Source: an uncultured Anaerobiospirillum sp. (lineage in GTDB: Bacteria > Pseudomonadota > Gammaproteobacteria > Enterobacterales > Succinivibrionaceae). From it: a DNA stretch of 62,744 nt. Location of the stretch: NCBI GenBank assembly GCA_944390115.1, contig CALXOW010000013.1:1-62744 (forward strand), in the 5' to 3' direction. Position 1 is the first letter of the stretch, and every line of letters begins with the position of its first letter. Below the pieces are notes generated by a model. The model ran no database searches and was not told the origin of the DNA. It was given only the letters and a program-made list of their open reading frames with translations. The translations under genes were made by a program, and so were the position numbers. Positions 1 to 11,440 of this stretch are shown one piece after another.

Positions 1-36
1 CCTTTTGTAGGGTTTTCTAAAACTAACTACAGAAGG
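1..36. terminator. Hairpin at the left edge, downstream of the distal porin gene
   Basis: CCTTTTGTAG at 1-10 pairs with CTACAGAAGG at 27-36 (one wobble pair) around an AT-rich loop. It lies 54 bases past the stop of the last gene of the glucuronide cluster, so it may end that transcript. No long T-run is visible. Confidence 0.4.
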
Positions 37-89
37 GGACGGTAATTCACCAAAAGTAGCTGCTCAGTCACGGTTAAACCATCAGGCTA

Positions 90-1385
90 TTACTGCAAGA
101 AGTCGTGCTTGTACTGAACGCAGAACTTAATGTCCCAGTAGTTGAGGTGGTCACCATACTCACTGCCTGGGCGGTCCTCAAAGGCGCGGCTACCAAAGAG
201 ATAGGAGCTCAGTCCCTTCAAAGATCCGGATTTGACGCGATACATCACGCCCGCGTTGAAGTCAAAGCCTTCAACTGATACTTCCTTGGAGTAGTCTTCG
301 TAGCCGTTGGTGTAGAGCGGAGCGACAAAGAAGATGAAGTCGCCGAGGCGATAGTTGGCGCCCACGCCCACGGACCACATATCCTCGAGATTGCGGTCAA
401 TTGTCCACGGATAGCGGAAGCCGATATCGGTATCGATTACCATGCTGACCGTAGCATGCTTAATGTACTCCCAAGTGAAGAAGACTCCACCCCAGCTTAA
501 ATCGAGCTCGTGCGAACCAGAGATGAGGAAGTTGTCATCGCTCATAATGCCTGCGCGCTGCCACATCGTCCAAGTGTCGTCATTGACATCGGCGTGGAAG
601 AAGCACAGATTGTTTCTGAGACGGTAGTCGCCCAGCTGCATGCGGTTGGAGAAATCAATTTCAAACTGGTTGGAGACATCACGCTGATAGGAGCCGCCTA
701 CCGACAAGCGCCACTTATCCTCATCGTGGAAGCTAAAGGCAATAAAGGAGCGCGAGCGCTTTTGAGCGTCGTAGCTCATCGTGACCGGATCAAACACGCC
801 CTCGTCACGATAGCCATCATAAAGCGAGCTCTTAGCAGTAAACACTTCATTTCGCCACATCGCCCAGACATCAAGCCAGTCAGTTGGTGTCAGGTAAGCT
901 AACACACCCTGCGAGGAGGTTGGCAGAGTACGGTTGGAGTTATTGGTCAGAAGTGGCACGCGATAAGGCATAGCCCCGTAACCTAAGTCGGTGACAAAGC
1001 GACCGGCCTTAATAAGGCCGTAGTCGCCTAAGCGGACCTTAACGGCTGCGTTGAGATAGCCAAAGCTCTCATCATCGCCATTGAGGTAGCCACGGGTGAA
1101 CTTGCCTTCGCTGGTATCGAGCTTTTGGACCCAGAAACCGCCGCCCTCAACCGCGATGACATCGTTAAACCAGCCGCTGTCAAACTCGAGGATGGCACCT
1201 TGAACCCAAGCATAGACGTCATCGTTTGGGGCGTCAGCTGGTTTCATCGAACGGCGTAAGTCGTTACGCAGATTCAGACGTAGCGAAGGCGTACTCGCAG
1301 CATAATCGGTCACAGCTGCCGTCGCTTGAGCCGCTCCGAGGGCTACTAAGCTGCTACACAGTGCAGCGGCTACAATCTTGTTCAC
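90..1385 (-). CDS. uidC: UidC-like outer-membrane glucuronide porin, copy 1
   Basis: 431-aa beta-barrel porin of the OprD-like type, predicted to let glucuronides across the outer membrane. A signal peptide (residues 1-23, ending ATA-A) is followed by the UidC-like stretch YAWVQGAILEF and repeated aromatic beta-strands. It ends in a C-terminal strand running through NYWDIKFCVQY. Translation starts at GTG (1385-1383) behind GAGGAGAG. As I recall E. coli UidC, the length (about 421 aa) and motifs agree. It is the most distal gene of uidA-uidB-uidC-uidC and a paralogue of its neighbour, so the pair looks like a tandem duplication that has since diverged. Confidence 0.87.
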   Translation of the reverse strand: MNKIVAAALCSSLVALGAAQATAAVTDYAASTPSLRLNLRNDLRRSMKPADAPNDDVYAWVQGAILEFDSGWFNDVIAVEGGGFWVQKLDTSEGKFTRGYLNGDDESFGYLNAAVKVRLGDYGLIKAGRFVTDLGYGAMPYRVPLLTNNSNRTLPTSSQGVLAYLTPTDWLDVWAMWRNEVFTAKSSLYDGYRDEGVFDPVTMSYDAQKRSRSFIAFSFHDEDKWRLSVGGSYQRDVSNQFEIDFSNRMQLGDYRLRNNLCFFHADVNDDTWTMWQRAGIMSDDNFLISGSHELDLSWGGVFFTWEYIKHATVSMVIDTDIGFRYPWTIDRNLEDMWSVGVGANYRLGDFIFFVAPLYTNGYEDYSKEVSVEGFDFNAGVMYRVKSGSLKGLSSYLFGSRAFEDRPGSEYGDHLNYWDIKFCVQYKHDFLQ

Positions 1386-1834
1386 AACTCTCTCCTCAAT
1401 GCGGGCTCAGCCCCAACCTATCAACAACTCTCTGCTTGAGCTGATATTTATCTCGCTGATAAGCGATGACAGCACAGCACCTAGCTCAATTGCGTGCCAT
1501 GATAACACCAAAATTTGGCACGTTCAAAAATGCATCATTTGTACAAGAAAAGCACCAGCTTAGCTCAGTCTACTGGTTACAAATACGCAACAGCCCCACC
1601 TAAGCACAGCCCTGAGCGCCACAATCGGCTACGCTTAACGCTACAACTGCTGCCGCATGTTTTGCAGCCGCCACATAAGGCAGGGGTACCTATCCTAACA
1701 TAGTTACATCATAGATGTGTTAAGAAGCAAGTGCGAGTACCGCATTGCTCGAGCGCTGTGATTGGGAGAGAAAGAGGTGTGGGGATAAATATGTGCGGCC
1801 GCACGCCGCACATAAATAGGTGATGGATGTTGTG
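1386..1834. other. Spacer between the two porin paralogues
   Basis: This 449-base stretch has no credible gene. It holds the leader of copy 1 and, at its left end, the hairpin listed at 1790-1814. I see no clear promoter, so copy 1 may be read through from copy 2. Confidence 0.5.
1790..1814. terminator. Perfect 10-bp hairpin after uidC copy 2
   Basis: TATGTGCGGC (1790-1799) and GCCGCACATA (1805-1814) pair perfectly around a 5-base loop, 20 bases past the stop of copy 2. There is no T-run, so it may act as an mRNA 3'-end stabiliser or weak terminator between the two porin genes. Confidence 0.5.
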
Positions 1835-3127
1835 TTACTGGAGGAAATTGAGATCGTACTGAGCGGTAAATTTAATGTCCCAGTAGTGGAGGCGGTCGCC
1901 ATAACGGCTGCCGGGGCGATCCTCAAAGCCCCGATCGCCTGCTAACAAGACGGTCAGGCCTTTAAGTGGCCCGGCGCTCGGCCGATAGAAAACGCCTAAA
2001 TTGAGATCGTAGCCTTCGACGCTCACCTGCTTGGAGTAATTCTCATAGCCCTTGGTGTAGAGCGGGGCAAGCGAGAAGGTGAAGTCGCCCACTTGGTAGT
2101 TGAGCCCTAATTCAAAGGACCACATGTCCTCTAAATTGCGATCTAAGCTCCACGCATAGGGAAAGCCAATATCGGAATCGATCATAGGACCTACGGTGGC
2201 ATGCTCGATGTACTCCCAGGCAAAGAAGACCGAACCAAAGCTCAACGCTAGATTATGCATACCTGAGATCAGGTAGGTGTCATCGCTGTAGATACCGTTG
2301 TGCTGCCACAGCTCCCAAGTGTCATCATTGACGTCAGCGTAGAAGTAGCGCAAGGTGTTTTTGAGCTGATGGCCCCCTAAATCGAGGCTGCCGTCAAAAT
2401 TAGCCTCATACTGGGTAAAGCTGCTGTTTTGCAGCGCTGCCCCCAGCGACAAGCGCCACTTATCTTGGTCATGGAAGCTCAACGCCAGCGCGGAATAAGG
2501 CCGTTTTGTGCCCTCGTAGTCACCGGTGGCTGGGTCATAAATACCCTCGTAACGATAGCCATCGAGCAAGGCGCTGGTGGAGGTAAAGACTTCATTGCGC
2601 CACAAGCCCCAGACATCCAGCCAGTCCGTGGGGGTCAGGTATGCTAACACGCCTTGTGATGAGGTCGGCAAGGTACGGTTCGAGTTGCTGGTGATAAGCG
2701 GCACCCAATAAGGCAGCGCGCCGTAGCCCGTATCGGTGACAAAACGTCCGGCCTTAATGATGCCATAATCACCTAAGCGCACCTTAAGAGCTGCATTGAC
2801 GTAACCGAAGCTTTCATCATCGCTATTGAGGTACCAGCGGGTGTGCTTGCCGTCGTGCGAATCGAGCTTTTGCACCCAAAAGCCGCCTCCTTCGACTGCG
2901 ATCAAGTCGTTGTACCAGCCGGTGTCAAATTCGAGCATTGCACCCTGGACCCAAGCGTAGATATTTTCATTGGCGCCCGCTGATGGTTTAGAAGCACGAC
3001 GAAAGTCGTTTTTGAGCCTAAGGCGTAGCTGCGGCGTACTGTCAGCAAAGGATGCAGCTGCGCTAGCTTGGATTAGCCCCAAGCCTAAAATGGTGCCGCA
3101 CAGCACTGCGGCAAATGTCTTGTTCAC
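1835..3127 (-). CDS. uidC: UidC-like outer-membrane glucuronide porin, copy 2
   Basis: 430-aa porin, close to E. coli UidC over its whole length as I recall it: LRLKNDFRRASKPSAGA, YAWVQGAMLEFDTGWY, RTLPTSSQGVLAYL and a C-terminal DRLHYWDIKF strand. The start is GTG at 3127-3125 (NKTFAAVLCG), preceded by GAGGAG with a 7-base gap. This matches copy 1 and gives a clean signal peptide ending ASA-A; an upstream ATG would add five unlikely residues. It lies directly downstream of the glucuronide carrier gene and is predicted to deliver glucuronides to the periplasm for UidB. Confidence 0.9.
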   Translation of the reverse strand: MNKTFAAVLCGTILGLGLIQASAAASFADSTPQLRLRLKNDFRRASKPSAGANENIYAWVQGAMLEFDTGWYNDLIAVEGGGFWVQKLDSHDGKHTRWYLNSDDESFGYVNAALKVRLGDYGIIKAGRFVTDTGYGALPYWVPLITSNSNRTLPTSSQGVLAYLTPTDWLDVWGLWRNEVFTSTSALLDGYRYEGIYDPATGDYEGTKRPYSALALSFHDQDKWRLSLGAALQNSSFTQYEANFDGSLDLGGHQLKNTLRYFYADVNDDTWELWQHNGIYSDDTYLISGMHNLALSFGSVFFAWEYIEHATVGPMIDSDIGFPYAWSLDRNLEDMWSFELGLNYQVGDFTFSLAPLYTKGYENYSKQVSVEGYDLNLGVFYRPSAGPLKGLTVLLAGDRGFEDRPGSRYGDRLHYWDIKFTAQYDLNFLQ

Positions 3128-3190
3128 AGTAAGTCTCCTCAAGGCAGGCCGCCTGAGCGGCCCTAAGTTGCTACATTGGCTTAACTCTGC

Positions 3191-3246
3191 TAAGGCCCGA
3201 TTGCTAGGGCCTATTTACTAAGGCCCGATTGCTAGGGGCTATTTGC
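3191..3246. repeat. 28-bp direct repeat with internal hairpins after uidB
   Basis: Two consecutive 28-bp units (3191-3218 and 3219-3246) begin TAAGGCCCGATTGCTAGG. Each can fold through AGGCCC/GGGCCT. They sit immediately downstream of the uidB stop and may attenuate or stabilise the message before the porin genes. Confidence 0.7.
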
Positions 3247-3252
3247 TGTGGG

Positions 3253-4683
3253 TTAAGCCTGTGATGATTGCGGAGCTTGGGACGCAGTAACGGCATTGAT
3301 GGCAGCTTGGGTCTCAGGATCCTCGGCGGCTTTAGCGGCACGACGCGCCGTGATTTCCTTCATGATCTGAGCAAACTTGGCGTCCGTTAATGGATAGAAC
3401 AGCATGATGAGGAAGCTTACGGCAATGGCGCCTGCCGGTAATAAGGCGATGGAGGCACGAATGCTGAAAATTACTTCCTCGGTCTGCTCGGCATTGGCGA
3501 TATAACCGGCCGCCCCCATAATGAAGGCGGGGATCGAGCCACCTAAGGCTTGGCCACACTTGCGCGTGAGCGAGAACAGGGAATAAGTCAGGCCCTCAAT
3601 ACGAATGCCGGTCTGATACTCGCCATACTCGACGGTATCGGCCTCGAGTGCCCACATTACAGTCATGGCAAAGCCCATTCCGATCGAGGCGACACACAGT
3701 CCGGCCATAGCCGCAAAGAAGTTCCAGCCTGACAGGAAGAAAAAGAGCAGATAGCCGATAAAACCGATGCTGGCACCAATGAGGAAGGTGTTCTTTTTGC
3801 CAAAGCGACGGACCAAGGACGGTACAAAGAAGGCTGGCAGCACCGAGCCGATGAACATCTGCACCAGAACCATCACGGTAAAGAGTGACGGATCGCCGAC
3901 CACATAGCGCACGTAGAACATGCCGGTTGCGGTTACCGCAAAGGTCGCGGTCAGCATAAAGAGCGCGCCGCCACACAGCATGATCAGAGCATGATTCTTC
4001 TTGACTGTGCGCAAGCTAACACCTAAGGCAGGCTGTGCTACCGTGCGGATGACATTTTCCTTGGTCGACTTAAAGCACAGAAAATAGAGCACCAAACCGG
4101 CAATGGCCAGCATAATTGTGTAGTGCAGATAAGTGGCCTGCACCGACGCCACGTCGCTCCCACCAATTTGCGAGCCAATAACAAAAGCCAGCACCACAAA
4201 GGTCAAGGAAGCAGCGATGCTACGTCCGGCACCTAAGCGCGCTCGTGACAGCGGGTCTTGGGTCATAGCGGTAGCAAGCGAGCCGTATGGGATATTGACC
4301 AGGCTGTAGAATAGACCTAAACCGGCGTAGGTGATAGTCGCGTAGATGACCTTGCCGGTGTGGCTTAAGCTTGATGGCACGTAGAAGACCAAGACCGAAA
4401 TGATCATCAAGGGGATTGAAGCAAAGAGCAGGAAAGGACGGAACTTACCCCAGCGGGTGTTAACGCTATCGACCACACGACCGGCCAACAAGTCGGCAAA
4501 GGCATCAAAGAAGCGTACACCCAAGAGCAAGGCACCAGCCGCTGCTGCGCCCACTCCAGCTACGTCGGTGTAGTAGCTTAAAAGGAAGAGCGCGCCCATC
4601 GCAAAGGCGAAATTGTTCGCCACATCGCCCAAACTGTAACCGATGATAGTCGGCCACTTGAGCTTGAAACTGTTATTTTCCAT
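3253..4683 (-). CDS. uidB: Glucuronide:cation symporter (GPH family)
   Basis: 476-aa inner-membrane transporter of the glycoside-pentoside-hexuronide family (MelB/UidB type). The N-terminal [13 protein letters not shown], then [17 protein letters not shown] and [11 protein letters not shown] are family hallmarks: the conserved cation/sugar-site aspartates and the loop after helix 2. The expected 12 hydrophobic segments are visible. A second conserved region, [16 protein letters not shown], follows in the C-terminal half. Its position between uidA and uidC makes glucuronides the likely substrate. The tail is Ala/Gln/Ser-rich and probably cytoplasmic. Confidence 0.92.
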   Translation of the reverse strand: MENNSFKLKWPTIIGYSLGDVANNFAFAMGALFLLSYYTDVAGVGAAAAGALLLGVRFFDAFADLLAGRVVDSVNTRWGKFRPFLLFASIPLMIISVLVFYVPSSLSHTGKVIYATITYAGLGLFYSLVNIPYGSLATAMTQDPLSRARLGAGRSIAASLTFVVLAFVIGSQIGGSDVASVQATYLHYTIMLAIAGLVLYFLCFKSTKENVIRTVAQPALGVSLRTVKKNHALIMLCGGALFMLTATFAVTATGMFYVRYVVGDPSLFTVMVLVQMFIGSVLPAFFVPSLVRRFGKKNTFLIGASIGFIGYLLFFFLSGWNFFAAMAGLCVASIGMGFAMTVMWALEADTVEYGEYQTGIRIEGLTYSLFSLTRKCGQALGGSIPAFIMGAAGYIANAEQTEEVIFSIRASIALLPAGAIAVSFLIMLFYPLTDAKFAQIMKEITARRAAKAAEDPETQAAINAVTASQAPQSSQA

Positions 4684-4733
4684 GATAAATTAACGCTGAA
4701 ACTTGATATTAAGGGCCTGATACGCCCTACTAG

Positions 4734-4755
4734 GGCAGAGCCGTTAGGCTCTGCC
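4734..4755. repeat. Intercistronic hairpin between uidA and uidB
   Basis: GGCAGAGCC (4734-4742) pairs perfectly with GGCTCTGCC (4747-4755) around GTTA. It lies in a 190-base gap that also contains a T8 tract on the plus strand (about 4829-4836). It may tune the relative expression of uidA and uidB or protect the upstream message. Confidence 0.6.
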
Positions 4756-4874
4756 TTCTTGAGGTCAGAGGCTGACTCATGGTGCTGAGCGCTCTGCCTC
4801 TGAGAGCAGCAACTGAAAGCGCTGCCTCTCTTTTTTTTCGCGCAGAGTCGGAAAGTTCTGCACTCAGAAAGGAG

Positions 4875-6994
<2,120 letters not shown>

Positions 6995-7885
6995 ATGGTG
7001 AAACCTGCGATAACCCGTGGCTTTGACGGACGCTACCGCATCCTGATGCGCAACAACAATCAAGAGTGCGTTCATTTGCTCGAACCGATTCAGGCGCAGC
7101 CTATCACCGTCGAGCGCCACCACCATGCTTTCTACGAGGTACTCTTCATCGTAAGCGGCGAGCTCAAGTACGAAGTCGAAGGACGCCACTATTTACTAAA
7201 GAGCGGCGACATTATTCTGATCAATCCGCTGCAATTTCACAGTGGCGAACTCAATCCCAGCAAGCCCTATGAACGTTTTGTGCTATGGCTTCATCCCACT
7301 TGTATCGAACGACTTACGGCTCAACATCCTAAAATCAACCTCTTGCGCGCCTTTGATACGCTCAAAGCACGCGGTACCGACCTAATTAAAGTATCCTCTG
7401 AGGACTTTACTGAGCTTCAGCTGATCCTAGCGCGCCTCTTTTATATTAGCGAGCAAGAGAGCCCGGAAGCCTTGGTCATGCGCGACTGCCTTACCACCAT
7501 GACCTTGCTCTTACTGGCCCGCAACATGGACAACGTTGAGTCTTTTAGCAAGCCGCCCGAGATTTACGCAGATCCGCGCCTGAACGACCTCATTCAATAC
7601 ATCAACGACCATTTGGCCGATGACTTGTCTTTATCGGGGCTAGCCGAGCGCTTGAATATCAGCAAATTTCATCTATCGCGCCGTTTTAAGCAATTGACTG
7701 GGCTCAACTTTAACGACTTCATCCGGCGCAAGCGCCTGACCCATGCTCGCTACCTCATTTCCCTTGGTACCAAGCCCTTCAACGCTTCCTTAGAGGCTGG
7801 TTTTACCAGCTATTCCTATTTTTCGCGCAGCTTCAAAGAGTTCTTTGGCTACAATCCCTCCGAGACCGATCAAGAATGTCCGTAG
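6995..7885 (+). CDS. AraC-family transcription regulator, probably of the uid cluster
   Basis: 296-aa regulator. The N-terminal cupin-like sensor domain (residues about 20-130) contains HHAFYEVLFIVSGEL and GDIILINPLQFH. The C-terminal AraC-type double helix-turn-helix (about 195-292) shows LSLSGLAERLNISKFHLSR and the second-helix signature AGFTSYSYFSRSFKEFFGYNP. I chose ATG at 6995 because GGAGG lies four bases upstream; an in-frame start at 6920 has no ribosome site. It is divergent from uidA, so it probably senses a sugar or glucuronide. The ligand is inferred. This differs from E. coli, where the gene next to uidA is the TetR-type uidR. Confidence 0.88.
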   Translation: MVKPAITRGFDGRYRILMRNNNQECVHLLEPIQAQPITVERHHHAFYEVLFIVSGELKYEVEGRHYLLKSGDIILINPLQFHSGELNPSKPYERFVLWLHPTCIERLTAQHPKINLLRAFDTLKARGTDLIKVSSEDFTELQLILARLFYISEQESPEALVMRDCLTTMTLLLLARNMDNVESFSKPPEIYADPRLNDLIQYINDHLADDLSLSGLAERLNISKFHLSRRFKQLTGLNFNDFIRRKRLTHARYLISLGTKPFNASLEAGFTSYSYFSRSFKEFFGYNPSETDQECP

Positions 7886-8541
7886 TTCTAAGCCAAGCTG
7901 AGTTCTAACCACGATAGCGCTCACGCTCGAACCACGATAGCGCTCACGCTCGAACCACGATAGCGCCCTCGCTCGAACCACGATAGCGCCCTCGCTCGAA
8001 CCACGTTCGTGAACGGCGAGCGCTCTAAATGAAAAGCACTAAGAGCGGAATTTTGTGCTCGCATAGAACGTATTTTCTGCACCGTTGGTGCGTTATTACT
8101 GCACCAGCAGTGCGCTTTGGGCTCTGATAAAAGCACAAATCATATTCTTTTTTGGTGCAATTTATCAGGCAAATATAGTGCAAAGACGGCCACCAATGCA
8201 CCAATAACTGGCAACGGCAAAATGGCTATTTTAAGCCACCCGCATAAAGCCGCTATTTATGGGGGCTTGAGCGTTATCACCCTTTTGGTGCCCAGCGCTT
8301 CAGCGCAATCGATCAGGTGCACTGCATCGAATTGTGGCATAATGCCCCGGTTCACAATCTTTACAACGCTCCGGGATTTGGGCAGCGTCTGCGCCCTAAG
8401 ATTTGGACGCTTCAGTGCCCCGCCAACTTTGCTCATGCCCGACCACCTGCTGCGCACAGCGCAGCTGTAGCCTGAGCCCTCACCCTTGGTGCCCGCGAGC
8501 TTAGTATGAGAAGACTCACTTGCTGAGAAGGCTCTCTTGTT
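7886..8541. other. Intergenic region before brnQ with repeats, no credible gene
   Basis: 656 bases. The left part is the 23-bp tandem repeat listed separately. The middle (8078-8160) has several copies of GCACC/GGTGC-type words that could pair. A possible 117-codon frame at 8117-8470 has no ribosome site and no recognisable domain. CATAAT at 8337-8342 might be a -10 box for brnQ. Confidence 0.4.
7906..8005. repeat. 23-bp tandem repeat, about 4.3 copies
   Basis: Units of the type GAACCACGATAGCGCTCACG plus three bases start at 7906, 7929, 7952 and 7975, with a partial fifth at 7998. Units 1-2 and 3-4 form two sub-variants (TCACGCTC against CCTCGCTC). There are no unique spacers, so it is not CRISPR. 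It follows the regulator stop directly. Confidence 0.9.
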
Positions 8542-9882
8542 ATGACCAGACTTACCGTAAAGGAAATTATCTTGCTGGGCATGACCAACTTCGCTTTGTA
8601 TGTTGGTGCCGGCAATATTATCTTCCCTCCAATCTTAGGCTTACAATCCGGCACTAACGTGCTCCCTACTGCTATTGGCTTCTTATTAACTGGTACGGGT
8701 ATGCCAGTTATTGCGGCCATTGCCATGGCGCGCTTAGGCGGCTCGATGGATGAGCTCTGCCGTCCTATTGGCGCTAAGGCTGGTTTTATCGCCACTGCGA
8801 TCTGCTTCTTGTGCATTGGCCCACTCTTCGCCATTCCACGTTGCGCCACCGTCGCCTATGAGCTGGCCTTAAAGCCATTTATCAGCGAAGAATACAACAT
8901 CCTGCCGGGCTATTCGGTCTTCTTCTTCGTGATCGCGACCACCTTTGCGATGTACCCAGCCAAGATCTTGGATACTGTCGGTAAGTTCTTATCGCCTGTT
9001 AAGATCGCCGCCCTCATCATCTTGTGCGTCACCGCAATTTTCTTAGCTCCTTCGGAGCCACAACCTCCAATGGAGGGCTTTGTCAGCGGCGCAGGCGCCT
9101 TTGGTATCGGCTTAGTTAACGGCTATCTGACCTTAGATACCTTAGCCTCCTTAGCCTTCGCTATCATTATTGTGAACGCCATTCGCACCCATGGTGTCAC
9201 CGAGGCCAAGCCTGTTACCCGTTACGCCATTATGTCGGGCTGCATGGCTGGTATTGGCTTTATCTTCATTTACCTCTGCCTGTTCCGCTTAGGCAACACT
9301 TCCTTTAGCTTAACCCCGAACGCCACCAATGGTGCTGAGGTCTTAAGCGCCTACGTCAACTTAGCCTACGGCAGCTTAGGTAACATCTTCCTGGCAATTC
9401 TGATTATTGTTGCCTGCATGGTGACCGCGATTGGCCTGATTTGCGCCTGCTCGACCTACTTTGGTACCGTTTGGCCAATCAAGTACAAGTACTACGCTTT
9501 AATCTTCGCTGTTGTTTCTTGCGCAATTGCTAACTTCGGTCTGACCACCTTAATCCAGATTTCGGTTCCAGGCCTGATTACGGTCTACCCTGTCTTTATC
9601 GTGCTGGTCATGACCTCCTTCATCCGTCAGTACTTTGTAAATCAGAGCTTTGTCATCGCCCCAACCTGCGTCTTAGCCCTGCTCTTCGGCTTCGTTGATG
9701 GCTTTGATGCTGCAGGTATCGCCATCCTGCCTAAGGCTGTAACTGACGCTCTGCCATTCTACGAGAGTGATCTGGCTTGGTTACTCCCATGTGTTGGCCT
9801 CTTAATCGTCTTAGCTATTGTAGATAAGGCTATCCACAAGCGCCCAACCGTCCATCAGGCCGTTGACCAAAGCAAGAGCTAA
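8542..9882 (+). CDS. brnQ: Branched-chain amino acid:cation symporter
   Basis: 446-aa inner-membrane LIVCS-family carrier that imports leucine, isoleucine and valine with Na+ or H+. The N-terminal NFALYVGAGNIIFPPILGLQ and the following CIGPLFAIPRCATVAYE are diagnostic. About 12 hydrophobic helices are visible and the length matches E. coli BrnQ (439 aa). The start ATG has a weak AGAAGG ribosome site about ten bases upstream. The gene stands alone and is followed by a strong terminator. Confidence 0.95.
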   Translation: MTRLTVKEIILLGMTNFALYVGAGNIIFPPILGLQSGTNVLPTAIGFLLTGTGMPVIAAIAMARLGGSMDELCRPIGAKAGFIATAICFLCIGPLFAIPRCATVAYELALKPFISEEYNILPGYSVFFFVIATTFAMYPAKILDTVGKFLSPVKIAALIILCVTAIFLAPSEPQPPMEGFVSGAGAFGIGLVNGYLTLDTLASLAFAIIIVNAIRTHGVTEAKPVTRYAIMSGCMAGIGFIFIYLCLFRLGNTSFSLTPNATNGAEVLSAYVNLAYGSLGNIFLAILIIVACMVTAIGLICACSTYFGTVWPIKYKYYALIFAVVSCAIANFGLTTLIQISVPGLITVYPVFIVLVMTSFIRQYFVNQSFVIAPTCVLALLFGFVDGFDAAGIAILPKAVTDALPFYESDLAWLLPCVGLLIVLAIVDKAIHKRPTVHQAVDQSKS

Positions 9883-9941
9883 CTGATTGCTCCCAAAGGT
9901 CCAGCCCACTGGGCCTTATAAACCCAGTTTTCTGGGATTCT

Positions 9942-9967
9942 AAAAAGCCCGGCTCTGCCGGGCTTTT
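9942..9967 (+). terminator. Rho-independent terminator after brnQ
   Basis: AAAAAGCCCGGC, loop TCT, GCCGGGCTTTTT: a GC-rich stem with a T5 tail on the plus strand and a matching A-tract on the other side. Confidence 0.95.
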
Positions 9968-10154
9968 TGCGCCCTGAAGCGCCCAGAAACGATTTTTTGC
10001 GCACCATAACAGAGCGCTCCTTTAGGATTAACAATGCGGCGCTAAGATGCCGGGGCAATCAGGCCTAACCTGACCGCAGCACCACCAGCGGCTCAGGGAG
10101 CACAGCTCAGATCGGCTTGATGCTGCAGCCCATTTAGGTAAGGATTTTTTTTTG

Positions 10155-11111
10155 ATGAACCCACAGCTCAAAGGCTCGATCGCCGGTATGCTCTCGGCCG
10201 CCTGCTACGGCAGTAGCCCCGTCTTAGCGCTCTTGCTCTACCGTTATGGATTTGATGCCGCGAATGCCCTGCTCTACCGCTATGCGTGCGCCTTGGTGCT
10301 GCTTCTGCCCTTGCTCTTATTCAAGCGCCAAAAGCTGGGGCTGCCGTTAAAGGATCTCAAGTGCTTAGCGCTGCCGGGTATCTGCTTTGCGCTCTCAACT
10401 CTGTTCTACTTCATTTCCTTTAACTACATGAATGCAGGTATCAGCGCCACGATCCTGTTCTTGTACCCAATTTTTACCGCGCTCATCATGGTCTTGGTCT
10501 ATCACGAGAAGCTCTCGCTCTCGATGATGCTGGCGATTGTGCTGAGCTTTGCTGGTGTCGCCTTGCTCCATGGTGCCGAAGAAGGCGGTATGTCCTTAAT
10601 TGGCACCATCCTCGCCATTGCCTCGGCCTTCACCTACGCCCTCTACATTGTCGGCATCAACCGCACCCACATCGTGATCACCAATGAGAAGCTGACCTTC
10701 TACCTCATCGTCTTCTCGGTAGCCATCTCGGTTCTCTATATTGCAGCGGCCCCGTCCCTAAACTTTATGGTGCCTCATGTACCGCAGGAGTATGGCCTGA
10801 TCATCATCTTGGGTCTGGTCCCGACGATCTTTTCCTTGGTGCTGCTTAATATCGCGGTCGAGAACATTGGCTCTACTATGACTGCGGTCTTAGGCGCCTT
10901 AGAGCCGGTCACCGCCGTAGCCCTCTCGGTGCTCATCTTCCATGAGGCCCTGACCTTCAATCTCGTCATGGGCATTGTGCTCATTTTGTGTGGCGTGCTG
11001 ATCGTGATTGGCGGCCGCCGCTTCCGTGCCACCAAGTACCGCGTCATCATCAAGCGCTTGAACCAAGTCATCTACCGCTCGATGCACCGCCGCTGGCGCT
11101 GGAAGAGCTAA
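10155..11111 (+). CDS. EamA-family (DMT) inner-membrane transporter
   Basis: 318-aa permease with ten predicted helices in two EamA repeats: the first at about residues 5-140 (ALLYRYACALVLLLPLL), the second at about 150-290 (GSTMTAVLGALEPVTAVALSVLIFHE). The conserved Pro and Glu of the last motif are present. The basic tail, rich in Arg and Trp, is probably cytoplasmic. A TTG lies one codon before the ATG; I prefer the ATG, with TAAGGA upstream. The family exports metabolites or amino acids, and the substrate cannot be told from sequence. Confidence 0.88.
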   Translation: MNPQLKGSIAGMLSAACYGSSPVLALLLYRYGFDAANALLYRYACALVLLLPLLLFKRQKLGLPLKDLKCLALPGICFALSTLFYFISFNYMNAGISATILFLYPIFTALIMVLVYHEKLSLSMMLAIVLSFAGVALLHGAEEGGMSLIGTILAIASAFTYALYIVGINRTHIVITNEKLTFYLIVFSVAISVLYIAAAPSLNFMVPHVPQEYGLIIILGLVPTIFSLVLLNIAVENIGSTMTAVLGALEPVTAVALSVLIFHEALTFNLVMGIVLILCGVLIVIGGRRFRATKYRVIIKRLNQVIYRSMHRRWRWKS

Positions 11112-11440
11112 GAGCTCAAGCAGACAAGGCGCCCATCTGCCTGGCATACCGCCCCAGCTGCCTTACCCATGGCGGCACTGGGGCGTACCACGTGCCCACG
11201 TCTCAATGCGTGGGTCGGTGGTAGTCTCAAGCACAGCCGCAGAAGTGCAGTACTTACGGGCACACCGTCACTATTGAGCCAGGTTGATTGAGAGGAGGAA
11301 GGTAACGCCTATGGCTGCCCGAACCTCGAGATGGAACGCAGCTTACAGCGCATCTTCGAGCTTGCTTAACGCCGATTTACCTGCTCCAAAGACGCCAAAG
11401 CCCTAAAGACACGCTCTAGGGCTTTGATCTCAAATCTCAG
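11112..11440. other. Intergenic region between convergent genes
   Basis: 329 bases with no credible gene. It contains local inverted repeats around 11148-11222 and the bidirectional hairpin at 11396-11426. Confidence 0.5.
11396..11426. terminator. Bidirectional hairpin between EamA and the 785-aa gene
   Basis: CAAAGCCCTA (11396-11405) and TAGGGCTTTG (11417-11426) form a perfect 10-bp stem. It lies between two convergent genes and probably ends both transcripts, though T-runs are short. Confidence 0.7.

Noticed and set aside
7906-8005. CRISPR array
   Set aside because: The units are contiguous 23-bp repeats with no unique spacers and no cas genes nearby. The same reasoning excludes 15731-15830 and 41261-41905.
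8117-8470. A 117-codon gene upstream of brnQ
   Set aside because: No ribosome site, no recognisable domain and uneven composition; it probably arises by chance in the intergenic region.
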